Positions 10,301 through 17,958 of a DNA stretch of 64,000 bases are shown piece after piece. Made by a program: the position numbers and the translations under genes. The notes below the pieces were generated by a model. It worked only from the letters and a program-made list of their open reading frames with translations, ran no database searches and had not been told where the DNA came from. The stretch is taken from NCBI GenBank assembly GCA_035551995.1, contig DASZME010000087.1:121296-185295 (forward strand), written 5' to 3'. This DNA is from RYN-428 sp035551995. GTDB lineage: Bacteria > Planctomycetota > Phycisphaerae > Tepidisphaerales > Tepidisphaeraceae. Positions within the stretch are counted from its first letter, which is position 1. The number at the start of each line of letters is the position of its first letter.

Positions 10301-11158
10301 TTCATCGCAAAGATGGTGAACGCGGCCGAGCAGATAGCGGGCGTGCAGGCCGAAATCCTGCCCGAAAGGGGCGAGTTGGCTCAGCGACCGGCCGGCGGAC
10401 AGATAATCGCGCAGGGCAAATTGGGCGTAACCGACGTGATACAACGCCAGCGGACGATATCGGCTTTTGGCGAGAATCGGATCGGACTCGAAGCCGATGG
10501 AAGCATCGAGCGCTTCCTTGAATTTTCCCAGCCGCAGCAGCATCTCGGCGGCGTCGCAGCGAGCGCGGGCCGACCATTCCTGATCGATGGACGGCAGGGC
10601 ATTCGTGGCCGGCGCGGCGTCGGCGCCGCGCTGATCGAAAGCGGTCCGCGCCGCCGAGAACTGTTTTGCCGCTTCTTCGTAGTTTTGGGCGGCGGATCGC
10701 CGCAGCGAATCCGCCTCGTTGGGCCGGGCGATCGCATCGGCCGACGCGCGGATTCCAAGCCCCCGAAGCGCGACGCCCCAGTCGTAAAGCACCAGCGGGC
10801 GATCGGCCAGATCCTGCGCGGCCGCCGCTCGCGCGAACGCCTCGGCGGCGGCTTTATAATCCAGCGGCGTATGTTGCAGCAGGCAAAGGCCCAGCCCGTA
10901 GGACGCGATTGGCGCCTCATGGCTACCGCCGTTTGACGCCAGGAACTCCCGGAATACATTGATCGCGACGTCGTAGTTTTTCTCGTTAAACGCCCGGCGT
11001 CCCGCGTTGAGCTTTACGACGGCCGCCTCTTCGGCCGACAGTTGCGGCGGAGCGCCGTCCGCCGCCCGGCAAATCGCCGGCGGCGCCGCCAGACACGCCG
11101 CGATCGAGATTCCAACTCCCCCTAAAACCATCCGAGCGGCCGAGCGCATCCGATTCAT
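7322..11158 (-). CDS. Large exported TPR-repeat protein
   Basis: 1278 residues from the ATG at 11158, which has AGGAGG five bases upstream; the frame extends 33 codons further up without such a site. A signal peptide (MVLGGVGISIAACLAAPPAICRA) is followed by tetratricopeptide-type helical repeats over nearly the whole length, such as AGRRAFNEKNYDVAINVFRE, QFALRDYLSAGRSLSQLAP and EAAATYQQILNEEPKSDRAE. Such solenoids act as protein-protein scaffolds, here in the periplasm or at the cell surface. It is the first gene of an operon with the FG-GAP/PQQ fusion and the Pro-rich protein. The set may form one envelope assembly, which is inference. Confidence 0.85.
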   Translation of the reverse strand: MNRMRSAARMVLGGVGISIAACLAAPPAICRAADGAPPQLSAEEAAVVKLNAGRRAFNEKNYDVAINVFREFLASNGGSHEAPIASYGLGLCLLQHTPLDYKAAAEAFARAAAAQDLADRPLVLYDWGVALRGLGIRASADAIARPNEADSLRRSAAQNYEEAAKQFSAARTAFDQRGADAAPATNALPSIDQEWSARARCDAAEMLLRLGKFKEALDASIGFESDPILAKSRYRPLALYHVGYAQFALRDYLSAGRSLSQLAPFGQDFGLHARYLLGRVHHLCDERPEAAAQYKAVIEEYDARKKSAQRSLQNPAALDPRRREELEAIANGPPGDYVGRAAFYSAVLQYENGHYPEAAEAFKSLVERQPKSDLAPEARLRLGFCYLQSARPKEAIDTLASLIDNKDFGDRALWWTARARIAAADPANPDAPKQAAVAAIDTLRRAADLCRQRAAVDPDAKVRRVDIMIELADTQQFAKKYREAAATYQQILNEEPKSDRAEKMMQRRVTALHLAGQFQESDGAGELFLKTFPKSTLTPAVLFRQAENLYLTALAAADDKNPKPRPEQEKLFSAAVVRYQAFLAKYPDFDYADLAKQGLATCQARLGHYADAIAVLLTIPESNRSGELATIPYLLADCNIRTFPAEADDALTAERLIESAEDAAKLLESFLGAAPKSPQAPDALLKLGYCYQRIASQLAIADERQKTLVNAREAYERAIQQFPNDPSAPSVIFERARVMAMMGDIGGAQNELRRFQNDPLKSTPNAPLALVRLSVLLRSQNQPDQAADVMKRCRETCDGPLAADPARADWLPMLKYEQASALQDLHKLPEARTIFEEIVKHYPANPEGVNACWRVAQCRRQEAAEKVAEARAVANRPGAGDSEIATVYAHAQEPLKGLSVAAELLSAQTDAQAARSAGSPATARMLYELAWCYRTQADADSDADKMKMARETADRMRSRFPGASAITAAAFFGSSVSLAQLPPPASEQKAREYYQRLIFAGPATELACQARFEMAELLSQRGQTDAVLDLLTTALENQPSKPLAQRIKVRVAAALLAKNNPQSALAQVTPMLDDKETPVAAEARYLAGEAHIQQQDWKSAIETLLPFRDQDPYRNAPGIADRALARLGFAMAQSGQWEPSRMSFEALVGRFGQSPWIDDARFGMGWALQNQKRYDEAVNVYTELTRHSAAESAARAQVNIGVCRLEQRRPADALKALLAVPLTYDYPDCSAAAWYQAAQAQLQSEKPQEAAKLLNRVMKEYPTTSWASLAQRRLAEIK

Positions 11159-11368
11159 TCTGGCCTCCTGGTCTTCCCTCGATTTTCCAGCCGGCGTTTT
11201 CGCCGTGGCATGAACGAATAGCATATGTCTGCGATCGCCAAACAACAATGAAGCCAAGATCGCCCGCGCGCGGATTGCGTCGGCGCGACCTCAACGCTTC
11301 CGCATCGGCGTCGGTAACAAGGAATGCGCGGACAATACACCTTTCTTTTTGTCACGGATGAAGCATCC

Positions 11369-12334
11369 ATGAACCATACCCAACTTTCCCGGCGGGATAT
11401 TCTTGTCGCATCGGCGGCCGCGGCGGTGGCGCTGCCGCAAATTCCGGCAAAAGCCGCCGAAGTTCGCGGGACATTGCACAAAGCGATGATTGTCGGTCCG
11501 GTTACGGAAAAGACGCTTGAGCCGCTGAAGACGGCTGGGTTCGAAGGGGTCGAAACGCGCTACTACACCTGCGGCGACGCGGAAGCGGCCAAGCTTAAGG
11601 GCAACGCCGACAGAATGGGGATGCGGATCCATTCGGTCATGCGGGGGTGGGCCGAGTTTAATACCGACGATCCCAAGAAATTGCTGGCCACGATCGAAGA
11701 AACCCGGCAATCGATGCGGGCCGCCAAGGCTTATGGCGCCGACGATATTCTGCTGGTGCCGTGCCGGATCGGCGGGATGCCGATGCCCGAGGCGTGGGAA
11801 TTCAAAATTGAGTTCGACGAAAAAAGCGGATATCTCAAGCGCGTGGTGGAAGGGGATAATTCAAAATACGCCGAGTACATCGCCGCTCATAACAAGGCGT
11901 CGGACGCGTCACGGGTGGCCGTCGAAGCGCTTATTCCGCTGGCCGAGGAATTGAAGATCATCATCGCCCTGGAAAACGTGTGGAACAATTTGTGGGTGGC
12001 GCCGGCGTTTTATAAGAGTTTCGTATCGTGGTTCAATCATCCATGGGTGAAGTCGTATTTCGATATCGGGAATCACGTCAAGTACGCTCCGCCGCAGGAT
12101 TGGATCAGGGAGCTTGGATCGCTGGTGGTTCGGCTTCACGTCAAGGATTTCAAGTTGAACGCCGACGGTCATGGCGGGACGTTCTGCCATCCGCGCGACG
12201 GAAGCATCGATTGGCCGGCGGTGCGACTGGCGCTGAGCGACATCGATTACAACGGCTGGGCCAGCATCGAGGACGGCGGTCTACCGCTTGCGGAATTCGC
12301 GCGGCGATTCGATTTGATCGCCGAAGGAAAATGA
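11369..12334 (+). CDS. Tat-exported sugar phosphate isomerase/epimerase (TIM barrel)
   Basis: 321 residues from the ATG at 11369. I chose this start because the Tat signal (SRRDILVASAAAAVALPQIPAKA) begins right after it; the longer frame only adds 15 unlikely residues. The mature part is an AP-endonuclease-2/xylose-isomerase-like barrel: YGADDILLVPCR, IIALENVWNN (metal-ligand Glu), VKSYFDIGNH (Asp/His), VVRLHVKDFK and the terminal WASIEDGG. These are the positions of the metal ligands in this superfamily. Planctomycetes carry many exported copies next to Gfo/Idh/MocA oxidoreductases, as here, and they are thought to modify sugars. The exact substrate cannot be read from the sequence. Confidence 0.88.
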   Translation: MNHTQLSRRDILVASAAAAVALPQIPAKAAEVRGTLHKAMIVGPVTEKTLEPLKTAGFEGVETRYYTCGDAEAAKLKGNADRMGMRIHSVMRGWAEFNTDDPKKLLATIEETRQSMRAAKAYGADDILLVPCRIGGMPMPEAWEFKIEFDEKSGYLKRVVEGDNSKYAEYIAAHNKASDASRVAVEALIPLAEELKIIIALENVWNNLWVAPAFYKSFVSWFNHPWVKSYFDIGNHVKYAPPQDWIRELGSLVVRLHVKDFKLNADGHGGTFCHPRDGSIDWPAVRLALSDIDYNGWASIEDGGLPLAEFARRFDLIAEGK

Positions 12335-12388
12335 AGGCGTTGTTTCGAGCATTTTCAGGTTGCTGTTGCGGTTTCCCGTTTAAGTAAT

Positions 12389-12563
12389 CTTGCGCGATTA
12401 CGCGTTCTACTCCCTCGCCCGGTAATCCGGAAGAGGGTTGGGGAGAGGGCTTTTTGGAAAGATGTAAGTCACGACAAAATTCGGCCCTTCCAAGAAACCC
12501 TCACCCTTCCCTCTCCCGGAGTACGGGGCGAGGGTATGAAAAAAACGCGCGTGATCGCGCAAG
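12389..12563 (+). repeat. MITE-like palindromic element, copy 1
   Basis: Ends in imperfect inverted repeats, CTTGCGCGATTACGCG at the left and CGCGCGTGATCGCGCAAG at the right. Inside them a second nested pair reads CCCTCGCCCGGTAATCCGG and CCGGAGTACGGGGCGAGGG. There is no open reading frame for a transposase. A second copy, in inverted orientation and of nearly the same length, lies at 40270-40445. Termini, size and dispersal fit a non-autonomous mobile or REP-like element. Confidence 0.75.
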
Positions 12564-12567
12564 GTTA

Positions 12568-12600
12568 TTTAGCGGTCCCGGTTGCGGGGCGTGTTTCGCG
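12568..12600 (+). repeat. 33-nt hairpin repeat, copy A
   Basis: Matches the motif TTTAGCGG-nCCCGCTTGCGGGG-CGTGTTTCGCG, here with GGTTGC instead of GCTTGC in the centre. The core can form a short GC hairpin with a two-base loop. Other copies lie at 14206, 38033, 40488 (inverted) and 40570 (inverted). Confidence 0.75.
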
Positions 12601-12769
12601 TCGAAACTCAATCCATCGACACGCAAAATGCGCTAGCGAGCCCACTTGCCGGGCGCGTTGCATGACTCGGTCATTCAACGCGCAGCAGAACCAAGCGTTC
12701 CGCAATCGGGTCGACCATCAATAGATCAGATACGACGATTGCGAATGTCCCTTTTCCAGGAACAACACT

Positions 12770-14119
12770 ATGACCACTCCTAACCATGCGCGCGTGTCAC
12801 GACGACGATTCAACCAGGGCGTCGTGGCGGCAGCCGCGGGAACATTCGTGGCTCCGGCGTTTTTGCGCGGGCAGAGCCTCAACAGTAAGCTGAACATCGC
12901 CGTCATCGGCACGGGCGGGCGCGGGGCGGCGGATACCTCCGGGGTGAAATCCGAAAACATCGTCGCGCTGTGCGACGTCAATGCCCATTCGCTGGACTCG
13001 GCGGCGGCGCGGTTTCCGGGCGCGAAGAAATTTTCCGACTTCCGCAAAATGTTCGAAACCGCCGAGGCGGACTTTGACGCGGTGGTGATCGCCACCTGCG
13101 AGCACACGCACGCCGCCGCCACGATGCTGGCGCTCAGGCACAACAAGCACGTCTATTGCGAAAAGCCGCTCACGCATGACGTGTGGGAAGCGCGGATGAT
13201 CCGCGAGACGGCGGCGAAAACCAAGGTGACCACGCAGATGGGGATTCAGATTCATGCGACGGAAAATTACCGCCGGGTGGTGGAGCTGGTCCGGTCCGGC
13301 GTGATCGGGCCGGTGCGGGAAGTGCACGTGTGGGTATCGCGCGCGTGGGGGCTGCAAAGCGAAGAGGCGGCGAAGAGAAACCGCGATATCGTGAAGGTCT
13401 CCGAGCGCCCGACGGAAGAAATGAAGGCGCCGGATTCATTGAATTGGGATTTATGGATCGGTCCGGCGGCGTATCGTCCGTTTAACGACGTGTATGTGCC
13501 GGGGCCAAAGTGGTATCGCTGGTGGGATTTCGGCAACGGGACGATGAGCGATTTGGGGAGCCATTGGAACGACCTGCCGTTCTGGGCCCTGGGGTTGGAA
13601 TATCCGTCGACGATCGAAGCGTCCGGCCCGCCGCCGCATGCGGAAATCGCCCCGGCGTCGATGAGCGCGACCTATCAATACGAGGCGCGCGGCGATCAGC
13701 CGGCGGTAAAGCTGACATGGCATCAAGGCGAAAACAAGCCGGAAATCTGGACGCAAGGCGGCATTCCCAATTGGGGCGACGGCTGCCTGTTCATCGGCGA
13801 CAAGGGAATGATCCTCAGCGATTATGGAAAGCACGTGCTGCTGCCGGAGAAGGAATTCGCCGGCTTTAAGCGGCCGGACCCGACGCTTCCGCGCGTGTCG
13901 GAACACCATGCGGAGTGGATCGACTGCTGCAAAAACGGAAAGCAGGCGTCGGCGAATTTTCACTACTCCGGGTTGCTGACCGAAGCGAATCATCTGGGGA
14001 ATATCGCATTTCGCGTGGGCAAGAAGCTGCAATGGGATCATCAGGCGATGAAGGCGGTGAACTCCCCGGAGGCGGACGCCTTGATCCGCAAAGAACGCCG
14101 GGCGGGGTGGGAGCTCTAG
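12770..14119 (+). CDS. Tat-exported Gfo/Idh/MocA-family oxidoreductase
   Basis: 449 residues. A Tat signal (SRRRFNQGVVAAAAGTFVAPAF) is followed by a Rossmann fold with NAVIGTGGRG-type nucleotide loop (seen as LNIAVIGTGGRGAAD). The family signature CEKPLTHDVWEAR carries the catalytic Lys of the EKP motif. The C-terminal half holds the usual alpha/beta substrate domain, with NWDLWIGPAAYRPF and WYRWWDFGNGTMSDLG typical of the planctomycete subfamily. It would oxidise or epimerise a sugar with NAD(P) in the periplasm. Its neighbour upstream is an exported TIM-barrel isomerase, and such pairs are common in this phylum. AGGAAC lies about eight bases before the ATG. Confidence 0.92.
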   Translation: MTTPNHARVSRRRFNQGVVAAAAGTFVAPAFLRGQSLNSKLNIAVIGTGGRGAADTSGVKSENIVALCDVNAHSLDSAAARFPGAKKFSDFRKMFETAEADFDAVVIATCEHTHAAATMLALRHNKHVYCEKPLTHDVWEARMIRETAAKTKVTTQMGIQIHATENYRRVVELVRSGVIGPVREVHVWVSRAWGLQSEEAAKRNRDIVKVSERPTEEMKAPDSLNWDLWIGPAAYRPFNDVYVPGPKWYRWWDFGNGTMSDLGSHWNDLPFWALGLEYPSTIEASGPPPHAEIAPASMSATYQYEARGDQPAVKLTWHQGENKPEIWTQGGIPNWGDGCLFIGDKGMILSDYGKHVLLPEKEFAGFKRPDPTLPRVSEHHAEWIDCCKNGKQASANFHYSGLLTEANHLGNIAFRVGKKLQWDHQAMKAVNSPEADALIRKERRAGWEL

Positions 14120-14205
14120 CGCCGGAGAATCGACAACATCCATTGGCGCGGTGGTTGAACCCATATCGATTAGGGCATTTCTGGGTTTGCCGTAGCGTTC
14201 CCATA

Positions 14206-14238
14206 TTGAGCGGACCCGCTTGCGGGGCGTGTTTCGCG
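14206..14238 (+). repeat. 33-nt hairpin repeat, copy B
   Basis: Contains GAGCGGACCCGCTTGCGGGG followed by CGTGTTTCGCG. The preceding ~35 bases (GGGCATTT...GCCGTAGCG) also resemble the flank of copy C at 38033, so the repeated unit is probably about 65 bases. It lies between the convergent MocA-type gene and the ABC permease gene. Confidence 0.75.
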
Positions 14239-14288
14239 ATCGAGAACTCGCGTCACCGGCATGAAATGCTCGAGGAGGCGCAAGGCTA

Positions 14289-15209
14289 TCATTTCTCGGT
14301 CGCTCGCATAAGGCGGATTTGGATCAGCGTGACGGCGAGAATCATCGCCAGCAGCGTCCATCCGACCGCCGACGCGAAGCCAAGATCGCCGGCCCCGACG
14401 CCTTGTTCGTAGAGGTATTCGACGATCGTCAGGCCGCGAAAGCGGGGGCCGGGGCCTTGGAAAAAGACGTAGGGCAATTCGAAAAGTTGGAAAGAGGCGA
14501 TGATGCCGACCAGGAGGAGGAAGATCATCATGGGGCGAATGCCGGGGAGGGTGACGTGGCGGAACTGGGAGAAGGCGCCGGCGCCGTCGATCTCGGCCGC
14601 TTCATACAGCTCGCGGTCGACCGACTGGAGAGCGGCAAGCCAATAGATCATCGCGTAGCCGATGGAGACCCACAGGCTGGCCAGCACGATGGCGGGCATC
14701 GCCAGGCTTGGCGTCGCGCGCCAATTTGTTTCAGCCCCGATCCACGGGAAAATGGCGCCGATGAAACGATTCAGCAGACCCTGGCGCGGGGCGAGGATCA
14801 GGTACGAGAGCACGGCCAGGAAAACCTGGCCGACCAGATAAGTCGAGAAGAAGGCAAAGCGAAATACGTTGCGGAATCGCACCCGGCGGTCGTTAAGAAC
14901 CAACGCCAACCCCAGCGACAAAACAAGTTGGATCGGCAGAAACAGCGCCGCGAAGAGGATCGTGTTGCCGCAGGCGAGCCAAAAAAGGCGGTCGTGAAGC
15001 AGGTATCGATAGTTCCCCAATCCGACCGAATAGGCATGGCTGGCGCCGGAGGTTCTCTGGAAGCTCATCGTGAGGCTTCGGGCGAGGGGATAAAGCATGA
15101 AACAGACAAAGGCGGCGGCGAACGGAAACACAAAAAGATACGGGGCGCACCGAACCTGGGCGGCCCAGAGCCATCGATTGATGCGTACGTTGTCCGGCTT
15201 TTCGGTCAT
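14289..15209 (-). CDS. ABC sugar transporter permease (MalF/UgpA-like)
   Basis: 306 residues with six predicted membrane spans. The EAA loop that contacts the ATPase is clear (ELYEAAEIDGAGAFSQFRHV, then TLPGIRP). It belongs to the carbohydrate-uptake CUT1 group. The ATG overlaps the stop of the binding-protein gene by four bases, so the two are translationally coupled. No second permease of the MalG type and no ATPase follow. The partner must be encoded elsewhere, or the gene works as a homodimer. Confidence 0.9.
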   Translation of the reverse strand: MTEKPDNVRINRWLWAAQVRCAPYLFVFPFAAAFVCFMLYPLARSLTMSFQRTSGASHAYSVGLGNYRYLLHDRLFWLACGNTILFAALFLPIQLVLSLGLALVLNDRRVRFRNVFRFAFFSTYLVGQVFLAVLSYLILAPRQGLLNRFIGAIFPWIGAETNWRATPSLAMPAIVLASLWVSIGYAMIYWLAALQSVDRELYEAAEIDGAGAFSQFRHVTLPGIRPMMIFLLLVGIIASFQLFELPYVFFQGPGPRFRGLTIVEYLYEQGVGAGDLGFASAVGWTLLAMILAVTLIQIRLMRATEK

Positions 15210-16720
15210 CGATCGGGGCCTTCAAAACGCGAGTGATCGATGCGGCGCCGTAAGTCCACGGCGGCGGCGTTGAGCCAGAGTTGGCACTGCGCTTCAAGGC
15301 CCCGCGAACCATTTTCTCGAACATATTGAACGGCCAGCGATTGGGCATAACGCAACGTCAACAGCGCCATGACGTTGACCGGCGTGGTATAGACGGGTGC
15401 GACTGCACGGGCGAGCTGGGCGTAGATCTGCAATGTTTTCTGTCCGCCGAAAAACGGGTCGGGCTGTTGGTATTCGGCATTGTCCCACTCTTCGGGCAAC
15501 GGGGGAAGGATGCCAAGATTCTTGCGGTCGGCAAGACTCGCGGGATCGAAGTAAAGAAACTGGATCAGGTTCCAGGCCGCGTCGGGATGGCGTGTTCCGC
15601 GGGGGATGCCGATGAGGGTTCCGCCGTACGAGGCGGTGGGGGCGTCGGAGGGATCGAAGCGCGGGAGCGGGATCAGGCGAAGCTTGCCGGCAAGTTCGGG
15701 GACGAATCGCCGAAGGAGATCGACGTTCCAATCGGGCATCTGCATCGCGCAGAAATTCCCGTCGGCCAGGTCCTTGAATTCCATCGCGGTGCCGGGGGCC
15801 GCCTCGGCGCCGATTCTCGAATCGCCCGCCACCAGCTGCGCGTAGAAGGCCAATGTTTGGGCGACTTTCGGATCGTTGAGATGAATGCGATAGTCGGCGT
15901 CGACCAGATTGATGTGCCGTTGCAGAAGCATGACCGACAGCACGTCGGCGCCGGACTCGGGAAGTTCCATGGCGTGGCGGGTGGCGTAGCCGTGCTCGCG
16001 CCAATACGCCTGAAACCGCAGGGCCTTCCGCTGGAACTCCGGCCACGAGGATACCGTGGACCGATCGTGCTCATCGATCAGCGGAACGCCCGCCTCGCGA
16101 AACAGATCGTCGCGAAAGGCCAGTGCCACCGGATGGACGTCGTGGGGAACGGCGAAAATCACGCCGTCCTTTGAGCCGGCGGTCAATCGGCTGGGCAGGA
16201 TGCGATCGATCCAGGCGTCGGGGCGGGCGCGGCGCGGATTTACCCGCCAGCGGGCGCCGTCGAAGGTATAGATTTTTCCGTCTCCAATGAGGCGCGCGTT
16301 CCAGCCGGTTCGGCCAGGAGCGTTTAACGAGGTGATTTCACGAAAGCCGGTATTGGACAAATAGTCGTTGAGCGGAAGGAATCCGACTTCATTCACGCGC
16401 GGGCGCAGATATCGGCCGAAGCTTGCGATTTCGACCTCGATGGCATCGGGTACTTCTTTGGCGTCGGCTGGGGCCATGAACAGCACGGGCAGGCGCATGT
16501 CCATGGCCCGGCTGGGAATCAGATCGACCTGGAGCGTTTTTTTCGAGTCCCGCTCGAAGATCGGCCGCAGCCGGCGGTCGTACTCCCGGAAATGCGAGTC
16601 GGCGAAAACCCATACGCTCAGATCTTTGCCGGGCGCTGGCCGATTCATCGACAGCCACGCGCCGCCAAAGACGGAAAACAGAGCCATGAGGAGAATCGGC
16701 TTTCCGAGAGAGAAAGACAT
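15206..16720 (-). CDS. ABC transporter extracellular sugar-binding protein
   Basis: 504 residues. The N-terminal hydrophobic segment (ILLMALFSVFGGAWLSM) has no lipobox Cys, so the protein is either anchored by this span or cleaved. The rest reads as a family 1 solute-binding protein: VWVFADSHFREYDRRLRPIF near the start, PHDVHPVALAFRDDLF in the hinge region, GGTLIGIPRGTRHPDAAWNL near the C-terminal lobe. It would capture a sugar or oligosaccharide for the coupled permease. The start is the first ATG; no clear ribosome-binding site is visible. Confidence 0.85.
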   Translation of the reverse strand: MSFSLGKPILLMALFSVFGGAWLSMNRPAPGKDLSVWVFADSHFREYDRRLRPIFERDSKKTLQVDLIPSRAMDMRLPVLFMAPADAKEVPDAIEVEIASFGRYLRPRVNEVGFLPLNDYLSNTGFREITSLNAPGRTGWNARLIGDGKIYTFDGARWRVNPRRARPDAWIDRILPSRLTAGSKDGVIFAVPHDVHPVALAFRDDLFREAGVPLIDEHDRSTVSSWPEFQRKALRFQAYWREHGYATRHAMELPESGADVLSVMLLQRHINLVDADYRIHLNDPKVAQTLAFYAQLVAGDSRIGAEAAPGTAMEFKDLADGNFCAMQMPDWNVDLLRRFVPELAGKLRLIPLPRFDPSDAPTASYGGTLIGIPRGTRHPDAAWNLIQFLYFDPASLADRKNLGILPPLPEEWDNAEYQQPDPFFGGQKTLQIYAQLARAVAPVYTTPVNVMALLTLRYAQSLAVQYVRENGSRGLEAQCQLWLNAAAVDLRRRIDHSRFEGPDR

Positions 16721-16898
16721 TGTCGGAGTATAAACCCCACGCTCGAATACTCGAAATCCAAATGAAATGCGGATGAGCGCGGAAGGTTTTATCGGCTTGG
16801 ATTCTTCCGTTGTCCCGGCCGCTACGCAATTTCGATGTTCAGACCTGTGCCTTCCATTGCGGTTGGCCCTTGACGCCCGGCGCGGCTACACTTTGCAC

Positions 16899-17483
16899 AT
16901 GTCACAAGCCGCCCGAATTCTTCCGAACTTGCCAAAGGTTGCGACGGTTCGGCAGGAGGCGTTGCCCTACGAGCCGGTCTGCGCCCTGTTTCGGCGATAT
17001 CTGCATGGGCGGAAACTGAAGTTTACGCCGGAACGGGCGATGATTCTTGACGCGGTGCTTCGGCAGACCGGGCTTTTTGAGGCTGAGCGATTGGTGGGGG
17101 AATTGCAGCGGCTTGGGCATCGCGTGAGCCGCGCTACGTCATACCGGACTCTTGCTCATCTTCAGGATGCGGGGATTCTAAAACAGGTTTTTTTCGACAA
17201 CAAGCAATCGTATTACGAGGTGATCGCCGGCCGGCAAACTTACGATTATCTAATCTGCGTCGCGACCGGAAAGGTCATCGAATTTGACAGCGAGAAGCTG
17301 CAAAAGCTCCGCGATGAAATTTGCCTCGAACATGGGTTCTCGCCCCTCTCACACCAGTTCCATATCTTCGGATTAAGCCCTGAAGCGCAACGGGCGGCCG
17401 ATTCAGCACAAGGCGAGGAAAGTAAAAAAAGTGAGGATGGCAATCCTAACCTTCTTGTCCCAGAAGTGTCGGCTGGAGAGTAA
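16899..17483 (+). CDS. Fur-family transcriptional regulator with degenerate metal sites
   Basis: 194 residues from the ATG at 16899; the 44 codons upstream look non-coding. The winged helix is well preserved (FTPERAMILDAVLRQ, FEAERLVGELQRLGHRVSRA with TSYRTLAHLQDAGIL, and SYYEVIAG). In the dimerisation domain the canonical HHDHLIC-x2-CG-KVIEF reads YDYLICVATGKVIEF, so the His ligands and one Cys of the first CxxC are gone. The C-terminal CxxC is also absent. It probably regulates without a structural zinc or with a different effector. It is divergent from the ABC sugar-transport genes (178 bases between starts). Confidence 0.85.
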   Translation: MSQAARILPNLPKVATVRQEALPYEPVCALFRRYLHGRKLKFTPERAMILDAVLRQTGLFEAERLVGELQRLGHRVSRATSYRTLAHLQDAGILKQVFFDNKQSYYEVIAGRQTYDYLICVATGKVIEFDSEKLQKLRDEICLEHGFSPLSHQFHIFGLSPEAQRAADSAQGEESKKSEDGNPNLLVPEVSAGE

Positions 17484-17958
17484 TCTCATGGTATCGTCCA
17501 TGAGCAACAAGCGGCGTGCCAATGGACGGGTTCGTCACAAAATCCGCGGCGTCGCGGCGACTTTTTCGCAGCTCCGTGTTATTATTCGTCTAGGTTGCCG
17601 TGAATTCCGTTACTGCCGATTGATGCTTGAAAACCACGGCGGGTCGGTGAAAAATCGTTTCGTGGTGCAAGAAGACACCAGCCGCCGAAATTCGGGTAAC
17701 AGCGTTGCTTAAGCGGTTAATCAATCGGAACCGGTGCAATTTTGCGTTTGTCGCGCTAACCGCGTCGGCGCGAAACGTCGATAAATCGTTTACTCACTAA
17801 GCACTTGAGATTGTGCTTTGCGACGTGTGATAAATCGTGGCCGAGATAATTTTGCGGAAATATATCGACAACATTAGAAACTTGTTGTCTGTATGGGCGT
17901 AGTATTTATAAAGGTTGTTGAAACGGTCATTTTTTTAATATTATTTGGAAGGCTATTT
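17484..17958 (+). promoter_or_regulatory. Leader of the AraC-type regulator with direct and inverted repeats
   Basis: 475 bases without a convincing gene, becoming AT-rich towards the right. Two direct copies of GATAAATCGT lie at 17780-17789 and 17829-17838. Between them is an inverted repeat AAGCAC-N8-GTGCTT (17799-17818). A possible promoter is TTGTTG (17882-17887), 17 bases, TTTATA (17905-17910). Together these resemble an operator region for the regulator downstream, perhaps autoregulation. This is a reading of patterns, not proof. Confidence 0.4.

Larger units (their letters stand above)
12335..12769. other. Intergenic region filled with palindromic repeats
   Basis: 435 bases without a credible gene between two sugar-metabolism genes. 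Most of it is a ~175-base MITE-like palindrome (12389-12563) followed immediately by a 33-base hairpin repeat (12568-12600). The rest shows nothing I can name. Confidence 0.7.

Noticed and set aside
9995..10936. 313-codon frame antisense to the TPR gene
   Set aside because: Opposite frame has clean TPR motifs and codon bias; no motif here.
17431..17712. 93-codon frame overlapping the end of the Fur-like gene
   Set aside because: Overlaps in another frame, has no ribosome-binding site and no recognisable motif; I treat the region as leader DNA.
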